Source: Senegalimassilia faecalis (GTDB lineage: Bacteria > Actinomycetota > Coriobacteriia > Coriobacteriales > Eggerthellaceae). Taken from it: a stretch of 64,000 nucleotides of DNA. The notes under the pieces are model-generated. The model did not search any database, was not told the origin of the DNA, and saw only the letters and a list, made by a program, of their open reading frames with translations. The stretch's first letter is position 1; every line of letters starts with the position of its first letter. The stretch spans positions 62,001 through 126,000 of the forward strand of contig NZ_SDPW01000001.1 in assembly GCF_004135645.1 (NCBI RefSeq). The letters run 5' to 3'. Positions 53,623-62,669 of this stretch are shown in pieces. Position numbers and translations under genes: made by a program.

Positions 53623-54594
53623 CTAGTCAGAATTTAGTTTATCAAGCACGGTGAGTGCTTCTGCTGCGAGCGCGTCGGTATCCCCCGAATCTGCGCAAAG
53701 CCAGTGAATACGCTTATCTTTGCGAAACCATGTTCTCTGGCGTTTTGCATATCGGCACGTTGCCGTTTTGATGGCTTCTATCGCTTCTTCAAGGCTGCAT
53801 GCGCCATCGAGTGCGCTGACGATTTCCTTGTAGCCAATTGCCGACGGTGCGGTAACGCCTTCGCGAAAACCATCTTTCAGCAGGCCTTTCACTTCTTCGA
53901 CTAAACCCTGCTCAATCATGTGGTCAACGCGAGCTTGAATGCGCGTGCGCAAAATGTTCGGCTCAACGGCAAGTCCGATGAATACCGCCGGAACGTATTG
54001 CTCGATATGCGCAAGGCGCTCCTTTTGCTGGGCGTAGGAGGTACCGTCTGCAAGCAGCTCGAAAGCTCGTATGACGCGCTTTACGTCGGCTGGTGGGATA
54101 ACGCTTGCACTTTGCGGGTCGACTTTCTGCAGTTCGCGCCACAACGCTTCGACACCGTGCACGTTCGCGAAGGTGTTCCACTTGTCGCGAATAGCGTTGC
54201 CGACTTGCTCCCCTTCGGGAAATTCATAAGCATCGATTGCCGCTCGAACGTAGAATCCAGTCCCGCCAGCTAACACGCTTCGCTTTCCGCGTTTGTCGAT
54301 ATCGCGAAAACAGGTGCGCGCATATGCCTGAAACAGCGCAGCCGAATACGGTTGACCGGGATCTACCAGGTCAAATCCGTGGTGCGGGACAATGCGCTCA
54401 GATGCGGGAAGCTTGCCCGTTCCAATATCCATGCCTTTATACACTTGCATGGAATCCGCGCTTACCACTTCCCCGTTAAGACGCGCTGCCAGTTGCTGTG
54501 CCATATCGGTTTTGCCCGATGCTGTTGGCCCGACAACGCATATGACGGGGCGTTTGAGCGTGAATGTTCCGGTTGTTTGCTGGGTGCTAGCCAT
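53623..54594 (-). CDS. miaA: tRNA dimethylallyltransferase
   Basis: A 323-residue enzyme that adds the prenyl group to A37 of tRNAs. P-loop VVGPTASGKTD, DSMQVYKGMDIGTGK and AGGTGFYVRAAID are the family motifs. Start at ATG 54592-54594, overlapping the end of miaB by 8 nt; the frame runs further upstream but inside miaB. Confidence 0.95.
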   Translation of the reverse strand: MASTQQTTGTFTLKRPVICVVGPTASGKTDMAQQLAARLNGEVVSADSMQVYKGMDIGTGKLPASERIVPHHGFDLVDPGQPYSAALFQAYARTCFRDIDKRGKRSVLAGGTGFYVRAAIDAYEFPEGEQVGNAIRDKWNTFANVHGVEALWRELQKVDPQSASVIPPADVKRVIRAFELLADGTSYAQQKERLAHIEQYVPAVFIGLAVEPNILRTRIQARVDHMIEQGLVEEVKGLLKDGFREGVTAPSAIGYKEIVSALDGACSLEEAIEAIKTATCRYAKRQRTWFRKDKRIHWLCADSGDTDALAAEALTVLDKLNSD

Positions 54595-55948
54595 TATCAA
54601 CGATGGTTCCAGACAGGTACCAGGTTTTGGCTTCGTCAACCTTCACGTTTACGATGGAGCCTTCCAATGCATCTGCAGATACGCCTTCGGGCAGCGGTGC
54701 GTGCACCGTTTGATTTTTCGGGCTTTTGCCGGCGATCAGCAGATTGTCGCGCTTCGATGTGCCTTCCACCAAAACGGGAACGGTGCGGCCCAGGTCAAGC
54801 TGGTTCTTTTCGTAAGCATGTTTCTGCACGATGTCGACAAGACGATCGAAGCGCTGCTGGATGACCTCGTGCGGCGTGTTGTCGACCATCTTTGCGGCGG
54901 GCGTGCCTTCGCGCTTTGAATAGATGAACGTGAATACCTGATGATAGCCAACGGTGTCGACAAGGCGCGCCGTATCCTCGAAATCTTGCTCGGTTTCACC
55001 TGGGAAGCCGACGATGATGTCGGTTGACAGGGCGATATCAGGGCAGGCGTCGCGCAGCTTGTCAATGAGCTGCAGGTAATGAGCGGACGTATAGCGCCTG
55101 TTCATGGCTTTCAGCACGGCATCAGAGCCCGATTGTGCGGGAAGATGAAGGGCCGGCATAAGCGAGCGCAACTTGCCGAACTTAGCGATTACCTCGTCGG
55201 ACAGATCCTTTGGATGGCTGGTTGCAAAACGCAGACGTTCGATGCCTGTTTGATCGAGTGCATCGAGGATTTGCGCAAAACGCGGGCTGCCGTACAAGTC
55301 GCGGCCGTAGGAGTTCACGTTTTGCCCCAGCAGCGTGATTTCCTTCACGCCTGCTGCGACATAGCGTTCTGCTTCAGCAACGATATCCTCGATGGGACGC
55401 GATTTTTCACGGCCGCGTACATAGGGAACGATGCAGTATGTGCAGAAGTTGTTGCAGCCGATGGTGATGGGCAGCCATGCTGCCCAGGAATGCTCGCGTG
55501 CCGTGGGCAATTCGGTTGGGAACGACGTGGAAGCGTCAAGCACCTCAACCTGGTGGCCGCCTTCTTCGATAACGCCCTGTAGCAAGCGCGGAAGCGATGC
55601 GAGGTTATGCGTGCCGAACACGACATCTAGATGCGGCAGCTTTTTCGTAAGCTCTTCCCCATCACGCTGGCCGATGCAGCCACCAACGGCGATGATGCGC
55701 TTCTTTAGAGGGGAGTCATCGCGCAGCGGCACGTTTTTGAGCGAGGCAACCTGGCCATATAGTCGCGTGTCTGCAGCTTCGCGCACGCAGCACGTCATGT
55801 ACACGAGGATATCGGCTTCTTCAACGGTTTCAACCATCAAGCCGCCGAGACCTTCAAGCATGCCGCTGATGCGTTCGGAGTCGTGCTTGTTCATCTGGCA
55901 TCCGAACGTGCGAACGCAGAAAGTCATGTTCATGAATGGGGTTTGCAT
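54587..55948 (-). CDS. miaB: tRNA-i6A37 methylthiotransferase
   Basis: A 453-residue radical SAM enzyme. The N-terminal domain has three cysteines (FGCQMNKHDSE, TCCVREAA and GGCIGQRDGE). The radical SAM motif is CNNFCTYC, then a C-terminal TRAM. AAGGAAC precedes the start. Translationally coupled to miaA, whose product makes its substrate. Confidence 0.96.
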   Translation of the reverse strand: MQTPFMNMTFCVRTFGCQMNKHDSERISGMLEGLGGLMVETVEEADILVYMTCCVREAADTRLYGQVASLKNVPLRDDSPLKKRIIAVGGCIGQRDGEELTKKLPHLDVVFGTHNLASLPRLLQGVIEEGGHQVEVLDASTSFPTELPTAREHSWAAWLPITIGCNNFCTYCIVPYVRGREKSRPIEDIVAEAERYVAAGVKEITLLGQNVNSYGRDLYGSPRFAQILDALDQTGIERLRFATSHPKDLSDEVIAKFGKLRSLMPALHLPAQSGSDAVLKAMNRRYTSAHYLQLIDKLRDACPDIALSTDIIVGFPGETEQDFEDTARLVDTVGYHQVFTFIYSKREGTPAAKMVDNTPHEVIQQRFDRLVDIVQKHAYEKNQLDLGRTVPVLVEGTSKRDNLLIAGKSPKNQTVHAPLPEGVSADALEGSIVNVKVDEAKTWYLSGTIVDNG

Positions 55949-55992
55949 ACAGAGGTGTTCCTTGTTGTAATTGTAAAATATTGAGGCTATTA

Positions 55993-56319
55993 CTAGTCTT
56001 TAGCTGGCGTTGATACAGTAGTTCCGTGCAGCTGACGCGATTCAACGGCGAAACGGATGGCGGTACGATATTCGCCATCGATAACGATGTCCGCGAATGA
56101 GGGAATGCAGGCAATCTCGATGCCGACAGGTGATAAAAAGCCGCGAGAAATGGCGATGGCTTTGACAGCCTGGTTCACAGCACCTGCGCCGACAGCTTGG
56201 ATTTCCACCGGAACGCCGTCTTTTATCATGCCGGCAATAGCCCCGGCTACCGATGCGGGCGAGGACTTTGAAGAAACTTTCAAGCACCCGGATTCAGGTG
56301 CGTCATGTGCCGTGTCCAT
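55993..56319 (-). CDS. spoVS: SpoVS-family protein
   Basis: A 108-residue protein of the SpoVS family (Alba-like nucleic-acid-binding fold). VSSKSSPASVAGAIAGMIK and EIQAVGAGAVNQAVKAIAI are diagnostic. It has an N-terminal extension of 13 residues and a C-terminal tail. Start at ATG 56317-56319 with AAAGGAAA. In sporulators it affects stage V; this lineage is not known to sporulate and no other sporulation gene is here. Confidence 0.93.
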   Translation of the reverse strand: MDTAHDAPESGCLKVSSKSSPASVAGAIAGMIKDGVPVEIQAVGAGAVNQAVKAIAISRGFLSPVGIEIACIPSFADIVIDGEYRTAIRFAVESRQLHGTTVSTPAKD

Positions 56320-56430
56320 GCATTTTCCTTTTCGTGTTTCGTTCAGTGTGCGTTTATGCAATCGAGTGAAATGCAGGGTAAATTGTACCCATTCGGTCAC
56401 CCGTCCGCAACATGATGTGGAGGCGCTGTG

Positions 56431-57531
56431 CTAGCGCAGCTTTATCAAAGGGATGCTGATGTGCAACGCGTCTTTTGCCACCCGGATGGTTGGTTCCACG
56501 TCTTCTTGCAGATAGTAGTCGCGCGCAAGGTTTCTAAACGCGGCTTGGATGTCGTTCGCGAATACGGCGGCGTCGTTTTGCGCAATCTTCAATCCGCGTG
56601 CGTCTTTTGCTTCGTGCTTGTTTGAAACCTTGATTGACGGCTGCTCATCCGAGTTTTGCTGCGCCGCTAATGCCGAAGAAATGCGCGCGAGCAAGGGCGC
56701 CAACGGGGCGATTTGCCCATCCATGATTCTGCGGGCGGATCGCTCCGACATTTCAAGTCCTAGCTTTGCCGCAACTTCAGCGAACTGCGCCGGATTGGTA
56801 GTAGCTGCTAGTCTTTGGCATATGGGAAGGTTGTCGACGCCACCTGCTTGGTTTCGTGCCTCTGCGGTTATCGACGAAAGCCCTAAGGCGTATAGCGAGG
56901 CTGCGATATCGGTTGCCGATCCCAGGTACACTTGGCACGTTGCGCGCGATTCGATGGAAAACTCGCAGGCAGTGCGCATGATGTTCTTAGGTCCCCGAAC
57001 AGATACCGTTCCTGATTCGCCGAGGTCGAATTTGGGAAACGTTGACTGGTCGGTTTTCTCTGAAAGCTTATCCAAGTTCGTTTGGATAACGAAGGCGGAA
57101 CCGCCTTGTTCTTGGGAGGCGACGATTTCGGCGGATTCGGCATTGACGGCAATGGAATACAGCGCCATGCCTCGCCCATGGATGCCCCATTTGTCCATGT
57201 GCATCGAATCGAGTTTCGACGTGACGCGCGGTTCGAACACGAGTTTCCTCATATGAGCCGGCACACCATCGCCGTTGTCGATCATGACGATGCGGCGGTT
57301 GTTGCCGTCTCTGGTGCAAGCGACGAAGACAGCAGAGGCGTGGGCGTCGCGAGCGTTGCGCAGCATCTCGATGACGATATCCTCGGTGCAGCGGATGTCT
57401 TGCGCTGCTTGGCGTCTTTCGGCTTCCGAAGACCTCAAACGAACGAAGCCACCTCCGAGGTCTGCTTCGACTCGGAGGTGGCTTTCGCCGCAGACGTCTT
57501 CTATAAACGAGGCAAGCGTGCCGTCGCTCAT
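56431..57531 (-). CDS. GHKL-family ATP-binding protein, function unknown
   Basis: A 366-residue protein. The N-terminal half is a GHKL ATPase: N-box EDIVIEMLRNARDAHA, G1 box MIDNGDGVP, G2 box WGIHGRGMALYSI, as in Hsp90/MutL/histidine kinases. There is no HisKA, transmembrane helix or MutL C-terminal domain. The last 200 residues are unrecognised. It lies between rny and spoVS on the same strand, 17 bp after rny, suggesting a link to RNA or DNA work. Confidence 0.82.
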   Translation of the reverse strand: MSDGTLASFIEDVCGESHLRVEADLGGGFVRLRSSEAERRQAAQDIRCTEDIVIEMLRNARDAHASAVFVACTRDGNNRRIVMIDNGDGVPAHMRKLVFEPRVTSKLDSMHMDKWGIHGRGMALYSIAVNAESAEIVASQEQGGSAFVIQTNLDKLSEKTDQSTFPKFDLGESGTVSVRGPKNIMRTACEFSIESRATCQVYLGSATDIAASLYALGLSSITAEARNQAGGVDNLPICQRLAATTNPAQFAEVAAKLGLEMSERSARRIMDGQIAPLAPLLARISSALAAQQNSDEQPSIKVSNKHEAKDARGLKIAQNDAAVFANDIQAAFRNLARDYYLQEDVEPTIRVAKDALHISIPLIKLR

Positions 57532-57548
57532 ATCATTCGCCTTTCTTG

Positions 57549-59081
57549 CTACTTTGCGATGCCGATTGCGCGACTTTCGCGGATGACAACAACCTTTACC
57601 TGACCGGGGTACTGCATCTCGTCTTCGATGCGCTTCGCGATGTCGTGCGCAAGCACGGTGGTTTGAGCTTCGTCGACAACGTCCGGTTCAACCATGACGC
57701 GGACTTCGCGGCCGGCTTGGATGGCATACGTGCGCTCGACGCCCTTGTAGGAGTTGGCAATTTCCTCAAGTTTCTCAAGACGCTTGATGTAGGCGTCCAG
57801 CGTTTCCTTGCGGGCACCGGGGCGCGCAGCGGAAACGGCGTCAGCGGCCTGCACGAGCACATCGAGTACGCTGTTCGGCTCTACGTCGTTATGGTGCGCT
57901 TCGATGGCGTGCACGATGGAAGGCTTCTCGCCGAAACGACGTGCAAGATCAGCGCCGATGACGGCATGACTGCCCTCGACCTCATGGTCAACTGCTTTGC
58001 CAAGGTCGTGCAGTAGGCCTGCGCGCTTTGCGGGAACAGGGTCAAGTCCAAGCTCGGAAGCCATGACGCCAGAAAGATAGGCGACCTCCAGCGAGTGGTT
58101 CAGCACGTTCTGACCGTAAGACGTGCGATAACGTAGACGGCCGAGCGTGCGCACCAGCTCAGGGTGCAGGTCGTGAATGCCCGTGTCGAATGCAGCCTGC
58201 TCGCCAGCCTCCTGCACGCGCTGGTTCACGAGCTTTTCTGCCTTGCCGAACATCTCTTCGATGCGCGCGGGATGGATGCGGCCGTCGGCAATGAGGTTTT
58301 CCATGGTGACGCGGCCGATTTCGCGGCGAACCGGGTCGAAGCACGAGATGGTGACGCACTCCGGCGTGTCGTCGATGATGAGGTTCGTGCCCGTGAGCTG
58401 CTCGAACGAGCGGATGTTGCGACCCTCGCGTCCGATGATGCGACCCTTGAGGTCACCGGACGGGATATGGATGGCGGAAACGGTGGTTTCAGCCGTGTGG
58501 TCGGCGGCAACGCGCTGAATGGCCAGGCTGAGGATGGAGCGAGCCTTCTTGTCGGCCTCGGCTTTCGTGCGCGCTTCAGAATCGCGGATGATGGCGGCAG
58601 ATTCGTGCGCCACTTCGTCTTTCAGCGTGTCGAGGAGCTCGGTTTTCGCTTCGTCAGCCGTCATGCCGGCTACTTGCTGCAAACGCATACCGATTTCCTG
58701 CTCAGATGCATCAAGATCGCGCTGGCGACGCTCAAGCTGGCCCTGCATGGAAGAGATTTGGTGTTCGCGGGAATCGAGCGACTGTTCGCGGCGATCGAGC
58801 GATTCTTCACGCTGGTTGACGCGCTGCTCGGCGGCGCGAACCTCCTTCAGACGCTCTTTGTTTTCCGCCTGCGCCTCTTGGCGAAGTCGCAGTGCTTCGT
58901 CCTTTGCCTCAACGACTGCTTCACGGCGCAGCGTATCTGCCTGGCGTTTTGCGTCTTCCACGACGTTGTGCGCTTCTTCAGCGGCGCGCTTCGTCGAGGA
59001 GTTTGCAAGGTACTTCGTTACGATGAAGCCAACGGCGATGCCCGCGATGGCGCCAACAACAAGCCAGATAATGGATTCCAT
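57549..59081 (-). CDS. rny: Ribonuclease Y
   Basis: A 510-residue membrane-anchored endoribonuclease that starts mRNA decay. One N-terminal helix ([16 protein letters not shown]), a coiled coil to about 190, a KH domain with [12 protein letters not shown], then an HD domain with [21 protein letters not shown] precedes the ATG. The full family layout is present. Confidence 0.97.
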   Translation of the reverse strand: MESIIWLVVGAIAGIAVGFIVTKYLANSSTKRAAEEAHNVVEDAKRQADTLRREAVVEAKDEALRLRQEAQAENKERLKEVRAAEQRVNQREESLDRREQSLDSREHQISSMQGQLERRQRDLDASEQEIGMRLQQVAGMTADEAKTELLDTLKDEVAHESAAIIRDSEARTKAEADKKARSILSLAIQRVAADHTAETTVSAIHIPSGDLKGRIIGREGRNIRSFEQLTGTNLIIDDTPECVTISCFDPVRREIGRVTMENLIADGRIHPARIEEMFGKAEKLVNQRVQEAGEQAAFDTGIHDLHPELVRTLGRLRYRTSYGQNVLNHSLEVAYLSGVMASELGLDPVPAKRAGLLHDLGKAVDHEVEGSHAVIGADLARRFGEKPSIVHAIEAHHNDVEPNSVLDVLVQAADAVSAARPGARKETLDAYIKRLEKLEEIANSYKGVERTYAIQAGREVRVMVEPDVVDEAQTTVLAHDIAKRIEDEMQYPGQVKVVVIRESRAIGIAK

Positions 59082-59293
59082 GCGTTCCCCCTTTCGTATT
59101 GGGTTGGATAACAGTAGGTTTCAGGTTTCCATTGCATAAAAAATCCCGGCATGACCGGGCAAGAGCGTACGTGCGCAAAAGAACTGGACGTATATGTTTT
59201 TCGTTATATACAAACAGTGCCGCTGCGGGCACATGTGCTCTAGCTTGTTTCCATGATAAAGGTTCGTAAACATTTCGAAAAGGCCTGCACACC

Positions 59294-59324
59294 AAAAAGC
59301 CGGTTTCTCCTGGAGAAACCGGCT
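59294..59324 (-). terminator. Terminator after recX
   Basis: On the minus strand, AGCCGGTTTCTCC and GGAGAAACCGGCT flank one base and are followed by TTTTT. It ends the recA-recX transcript ahead of rny. Confidence 0.9.
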
Positions 59325-59375
59325 GGCATGGCGCTAGAGGAAGCGCCATCGTTATGCGTATGGTTGGTGCTGCTA

Positions 59376-60077
59376 TTAGAATTCGGCTTGTAACGAATTG
59401 TCGGTTTCGTGCTCTTCTGACCAAATACGAGCCGCCGAAGCCGACACGGATGCGCCGTAGCCTTTTTGCATGAGCTTGCGGTAGGCGGAGTCGCGAAGTC
59501 GCTTCCCTCGGGGTGGTTTCGCGTCAAGGAAAGCCAACGCTCTGGCAAGTTCGTCTGGCCCTGTTTGCCCCTCGGTTGCCTCAAGATAAGCAGTTACGCT
59601 GTAAGGGTCGATATCAAACGTTACGAGCTCTGCGGCTATTCCCTGCAACCCACGGCCTTGGGATAAGCGGCTGCGAACAAGCACGTCCGCGAAGCGTTCA
59701 TCGCTGATAAGGCCGCAGCGCAACGCGCGATCGATGGCGGCTTGCGCAACATGGTAATCGAAGCCGTCTTTTTCAAGCCGTGCTTGCAAAGCCTTGCTTG
59801 CATGTTCTCGCATGCAAGCAAGGCGCTCGATCTTGCGAAAGGCTTGCTCTTCGGTAAGGGCTTTCGGCGCATCCTTGCTAGATTTCTGCCCAAGGGAATC
59901 GCATTCGTCCGATTGCATGGACGCCATGCGCTTCCGGCTCCCCTGGCTTGGCTGTTTCGCGCGGCTTCTAGACCTGGTTTTACCCTTACTATGCTGTACG
60001 TCAGCGCTTGGGGAGTTTTCTATCTGACGGATCCTGCGCTTTAGCTCTTCAATCGAAGGCGCTGCTTCGTGTGGCAT
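59376..60077 (-). CDS. recX: RecA regulator RecX
   Basis: A 233-residue modulator of RecA filaments. The C-terminal 140 residues hold the RecX three-helix repeats (LTEEQAFRKIERLACMREH, GLISDERFADVLVRSRL). A basic, disordered-looking N-terminal extension of about 75 residues is unusual. It starts 3 bp after recA, so it shares the LexA-controlled promoter. Confidence 0.92.
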   Translation of the reverse strand: MPHEAAPSIEELKRRIRQIENSPSADVQHSKGKTRSRSRAKQPSQGSRKRMASMQSDECDSLGQKSSKDAPKALTEEQAFRKIERLACMREHASKALQARLEKDGFDYHVAQAAIDRALRCGLISDERFADVLVRSRLSQGRGLQGIAAELVTFDIDPYSVTAYLEATEGQTGPDELARALAFLDAKPPRGKRLRDSAYRKLMQKGYGASVSASAARIWSEEHETDNSLQAEF

Positions 60078-60080
60078 GCC

Positions 60081-61139
60081 TTATCGCTTTCCTTTTGGCT
60101 TTGCGACCGGGTTCACCGCGTCGAAGTCTTCCTGCTCGCGCGTAATGATGGGGATGTCGAACGCTTCCCTGACCTTCGTTTCAAGCTCGTCACGCAAATC
60201 GGGGTTTTCCTTCAGCGTTTTCTTCGCGGCTTCGCGGCCCTGGCCGAGACGCTCTTCCCCGTAGGTGTACCAAGCGCCAGATTTTTTTGCCACACCTGCT
60301 TCTACCGCCATATCGACGATGCATCCCTCACGGGAAATGCCTTCGCCGTACATAAGGTCGAACTCTGCCTGGCGGAACGGCGGGGCCACCTTGTTCTTGA
60401 CAACTTTCGCACGTACGCGGTTGCCGACGATTTCTCCGTCGCGCTTGATGGAGTCGATACGACGCACGTCGATGCGGACGCTGGAGAAGAACTTGAGTGC
60501 GCGGCCACCTGTGGTGGTTTCGGGGTTGCCGAACATCACGCCGATTTTCTCGCGCAACTGGTTGATGAAGATACAGGTGGTGTTCGACTTCGACAGCGAA
60601 CCTGCAAGCTTGCGCAGCGCTTGGGACATAAGGCGCGCCTGCAGGCCTACCGTGGTGTCGCCGATTTCGCCTTCGATCTCAGCGCGGGGCACCAGCGCCG
60701 CAACGGAGTCGATAACGACGCAGTCGATGGCGCCTGAGCGCACGAGCATATCGCAGATTTCAAGCGCCTGTTCGCCGGTGTCGGGCTGAGAGATGAGCAC
60801 TTCGTCGATGTCGACCCCGAGGTGCGCGGCATATACCGGGTCAAGCGCATGTTCGGCATCGATGAACGCGACCACACCGCCGAGCGCCTGAGCTTCGGCG
60901 AGAATCTGCAATGCGAGCGTGGTTTTACCGCTGGACTCAGGTCCATAGACCTCGATGATGCGGCCGCGGGGCACGCCACCAATGCCAAGGGCGGCATCGA
61001 GCGGGAGTGCGCCGGTGGGGATGGCGCCGACGTTGAGGTCTTGCCCCCCATCGCCGTACTTCATGATGGCGCCTTTGCCGAACTTCGTTTCGATTTGGTC
61101 GGTGGTGACCTTGAGCATCTTGAGTTTTTCGTCGTTCAT
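60081..61139 (-). CDS. recA: Recombinase RecA
   Basis: A 352-residue recombinase and co-protease for LexA cleavage. P-loop [13 protein letters not shown], the L2 loop region with [20 protein letters not shown], and a normal length. Start at ATG 61137-61139; frames open further upstream have no better site. Driven by the SOS promoter at 61187-61214. Confidence 0.98.
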   Translation of the reverse strand: MNDEKLKMLKVTTDQIETKFGKGAIMKYGDGGQDLNVGAIPTGALPLDAALGIGGVPRGRIIEVYGPESSGKTTLALQILAEAQALGGVVAFIDAEHALDPVYAAHLGVDIDEVLISQPDTGEQALEICDMLVRSGAIDCVVIDSVAALVPRAEIEGEIGDTTVGLQARLMSQALRKLAGSLSKSNTTCIFINQLREKIGVMFGNPETTTGGRALKFFSSVRIDVRRIDSIKRDGEIVGNRVRAKVVKNKVAPPFRQAEFDLMYGEGISREGCIVDMAVEAGVAKKSGAWYTYGEERLGQGREAAKKTLKENPDLRDELETKVREAFDIPIITREQEDFDAVNPVAKPKGKR

Positions 61140-61186
61140 GCGCGTATGACCTTTCTTCATGCGCTGTGCGAAATGCAGCACGTCTT

Positions 61187-61214
61187 ATTATACGAACGTC
61201 TGTTTGCGAGTCAA
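61187..61214 (-). promoter_or_regulatory. recA promoter with LexA box
   Basis: On the minus strand, TTGACT (complement of 61209-61214) and TATAAT (complement of 61187-61192) are 16 bp apart. GAACGTCTGTTT at 61194-61205, one mismatch from GAAC-N4-GTTC, lies in the spacer. Confidence 0.9.
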
Positions 61215-61350
61215 GCGATTTAGCAAACATCGGTACGGTATTTTCATGGTAGCGTGTAAATCTTGCAGACCTTTTGCCGATAGAGCGAGCGAAAGCACGC
61301 GAAACCTTACCGATGTGCACGGCCGCAGCACGTTTCCCCTTGCAAAACAG

Positions 61351-61385
61351 CTTGCAGCGATGCGCGGTCGCAACATCGCTGCAAG
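61351..61385 (-). terminator. Hairpin after pgsA-cinA
   Basis: CTTGCAGCGATG pairs perfectly with CATCGCTGCAAG across an 11-nt loop. The T-tail on the minus strand is short, so termination is likely but not certain. Confidence 0.55.
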
Positions 61386-61406
61386 CTTTCATCTTGTTCT
61401 GGTTAA

Positions 61407-62666
61407 TTATTTAGAAGCAGAAACGGCGTTTTCCATCAGGCGCAATGCGTGGCGTGTGGTCTGTCGACGTACCTGATTCCTGTCTCCTTCGAAGTGCACG
61501 GTTTGCGAGGAGACGTTGCCATTGCACGCAATGCCGAAACATACGGTTCCCACCGGCTTGTTCGGCTCGGCGCCGCCGGGCCCGGCGATTCCGGTAACCG
61601 CTACGGCCGCGTCACACCCCAGCGCGCTGCATGCGCCAACTGCCATTTGCTCGGCAACCTGGCAGCTAACCACGCCATGCTTGTCGACGGTTTCTTCGGA
61701 CACGGAAAGCTCGGATTCCTTGACGGAAACCGCGTAGCTGACAACGCCTCCGCGCATCACGTCGGAACTTCCGGGGACTGCGGTAAGGGCGGCGCTGATC
61801 ATGCCGCCTGTAAGGCTTTCGGCGGTTCCGATGGTAAGGCCTTGCTGGCGCGCCTGGGAAAGCACGGATGCGGCCAAGCTTTCAAGCTGGCTGTCGGTAA
61901 CCTCGATGCCTTCGGCTTCCTTGGCTTCGTCGGAGGCCTTCGCGGCCCCGCCGTTGCCCTCTTGTGCAACCTGCTTGCTTTCGGCTTCGTCACGCGAGGC
62001 CTTTGCTTTCTTGCCCTTGCGGGGCCCAAGGCCGATAAGATCGCGAGCTTTCGAGATGTAGTCAAGCATGGACACGATGGTAAGCGCAAGCGCCACGAAC
62101 ATGACGGCCCAGCTGAGCACCCACATCATGTCGCAGAACGCATCGATAAGCGTGCCCATCATGTAGCTGTCCTTCACGGTGAACATGACGATGGCGATCA
62201 TCTGGAACACCGTTTTGAACTTGCCGTACCAGCTGGCCGAAATGACAACGCCTTTGCTTGCCGCCACCATGCGCACGCCCGATACAATGAACTCGCGGGC
62301 CACGATGATGAGCGCCACCCAGCTTGGCAGCACGCCTAGCTCGATAAGCGCCAACAGGGCGGCAACCACCAGGATCTTGTCGGCCAGCGGGTCCATGAAT
62401 TTGCCGAAGTCCGTCACCTCGCCGCGCGAACGCGCAAGGTAGCCGTCAAGCCAATCGGTGCACGAGATAAGCACGAAGATGCCTGCGGCGATGAGGCTTT
62501 TCGAGTATTCAGCGATGTCGGGCAGGTTGAACCATTGCGGCCACGGGCTAAGCAGCGCCACCACGAACACGGGCACCAGGCAGATGCGCACAAGCGTCAC
62601 GATGTTCGCGGGGGTCCACAGGCGCGTGGTGGTTTCCGGCGCGGCCTCGACTTGCAGCTGAGCCAT
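61407..62666 (-). CDS. PgsA-CinA fusion: phosphatidylglycerophosphate synthase and nicotinamide-nucleotide amidase-like domain
   Basis: A 419-residue single frame with two enzymes. Residues 15-212 are PgsA: D74G-x2-AR-x8-G-x3-D92-x3-D96 in about six helices. A charged Ala/Lys/Glu-rich linker spans about 213-255. Residues 256-419 are the CinA C-terminal domain (PncC type), with GTAESLTGG, GIAGPGG and KPVGTV. In most Firmicutes and Actinomycetota the two are separate neighbouring genes between rimO and recA; here no stop separates them. Starts 3 bp after rimO. Confidence 0.94.
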   Translation of the reverse strand: MAQLQVEAAPETTTRLWTPANIVTLVRICLVPVFVVALLSPWPQWFNLPDIAEYSKSLIAAGIFVLISCTDWLDGYLARSRGEVTDFGKFMDPLADKILVVAALLALIELGVLPSWVALIIVAREFIVSGVRMVAASKGVVISASWYGKFKTVFQMIAIVMFTVKDSYMMGTLIDAFCDMMWVLSWAVMFVALALTIVSMLDYISKARDLIGLGPRKGKKAKASRDEAESKQVAQEGNGGAAKASDEAKEAEGIEVTDSQLESLAASVLSQARQQGLTIGTAESLTGGMISAALTAVPGSSDVMRGGVVSYAVSVKESELSVSEETVDKHGVVSCQVAEQMAVGACSALGCDAAVAVTGIAGPGGAEPNKPVGTVCFGIACNGNVSSQTVHFEGDRNQVRRQTTRHALRLMENAVSASK

Positions 62667-62669
62667 GGG

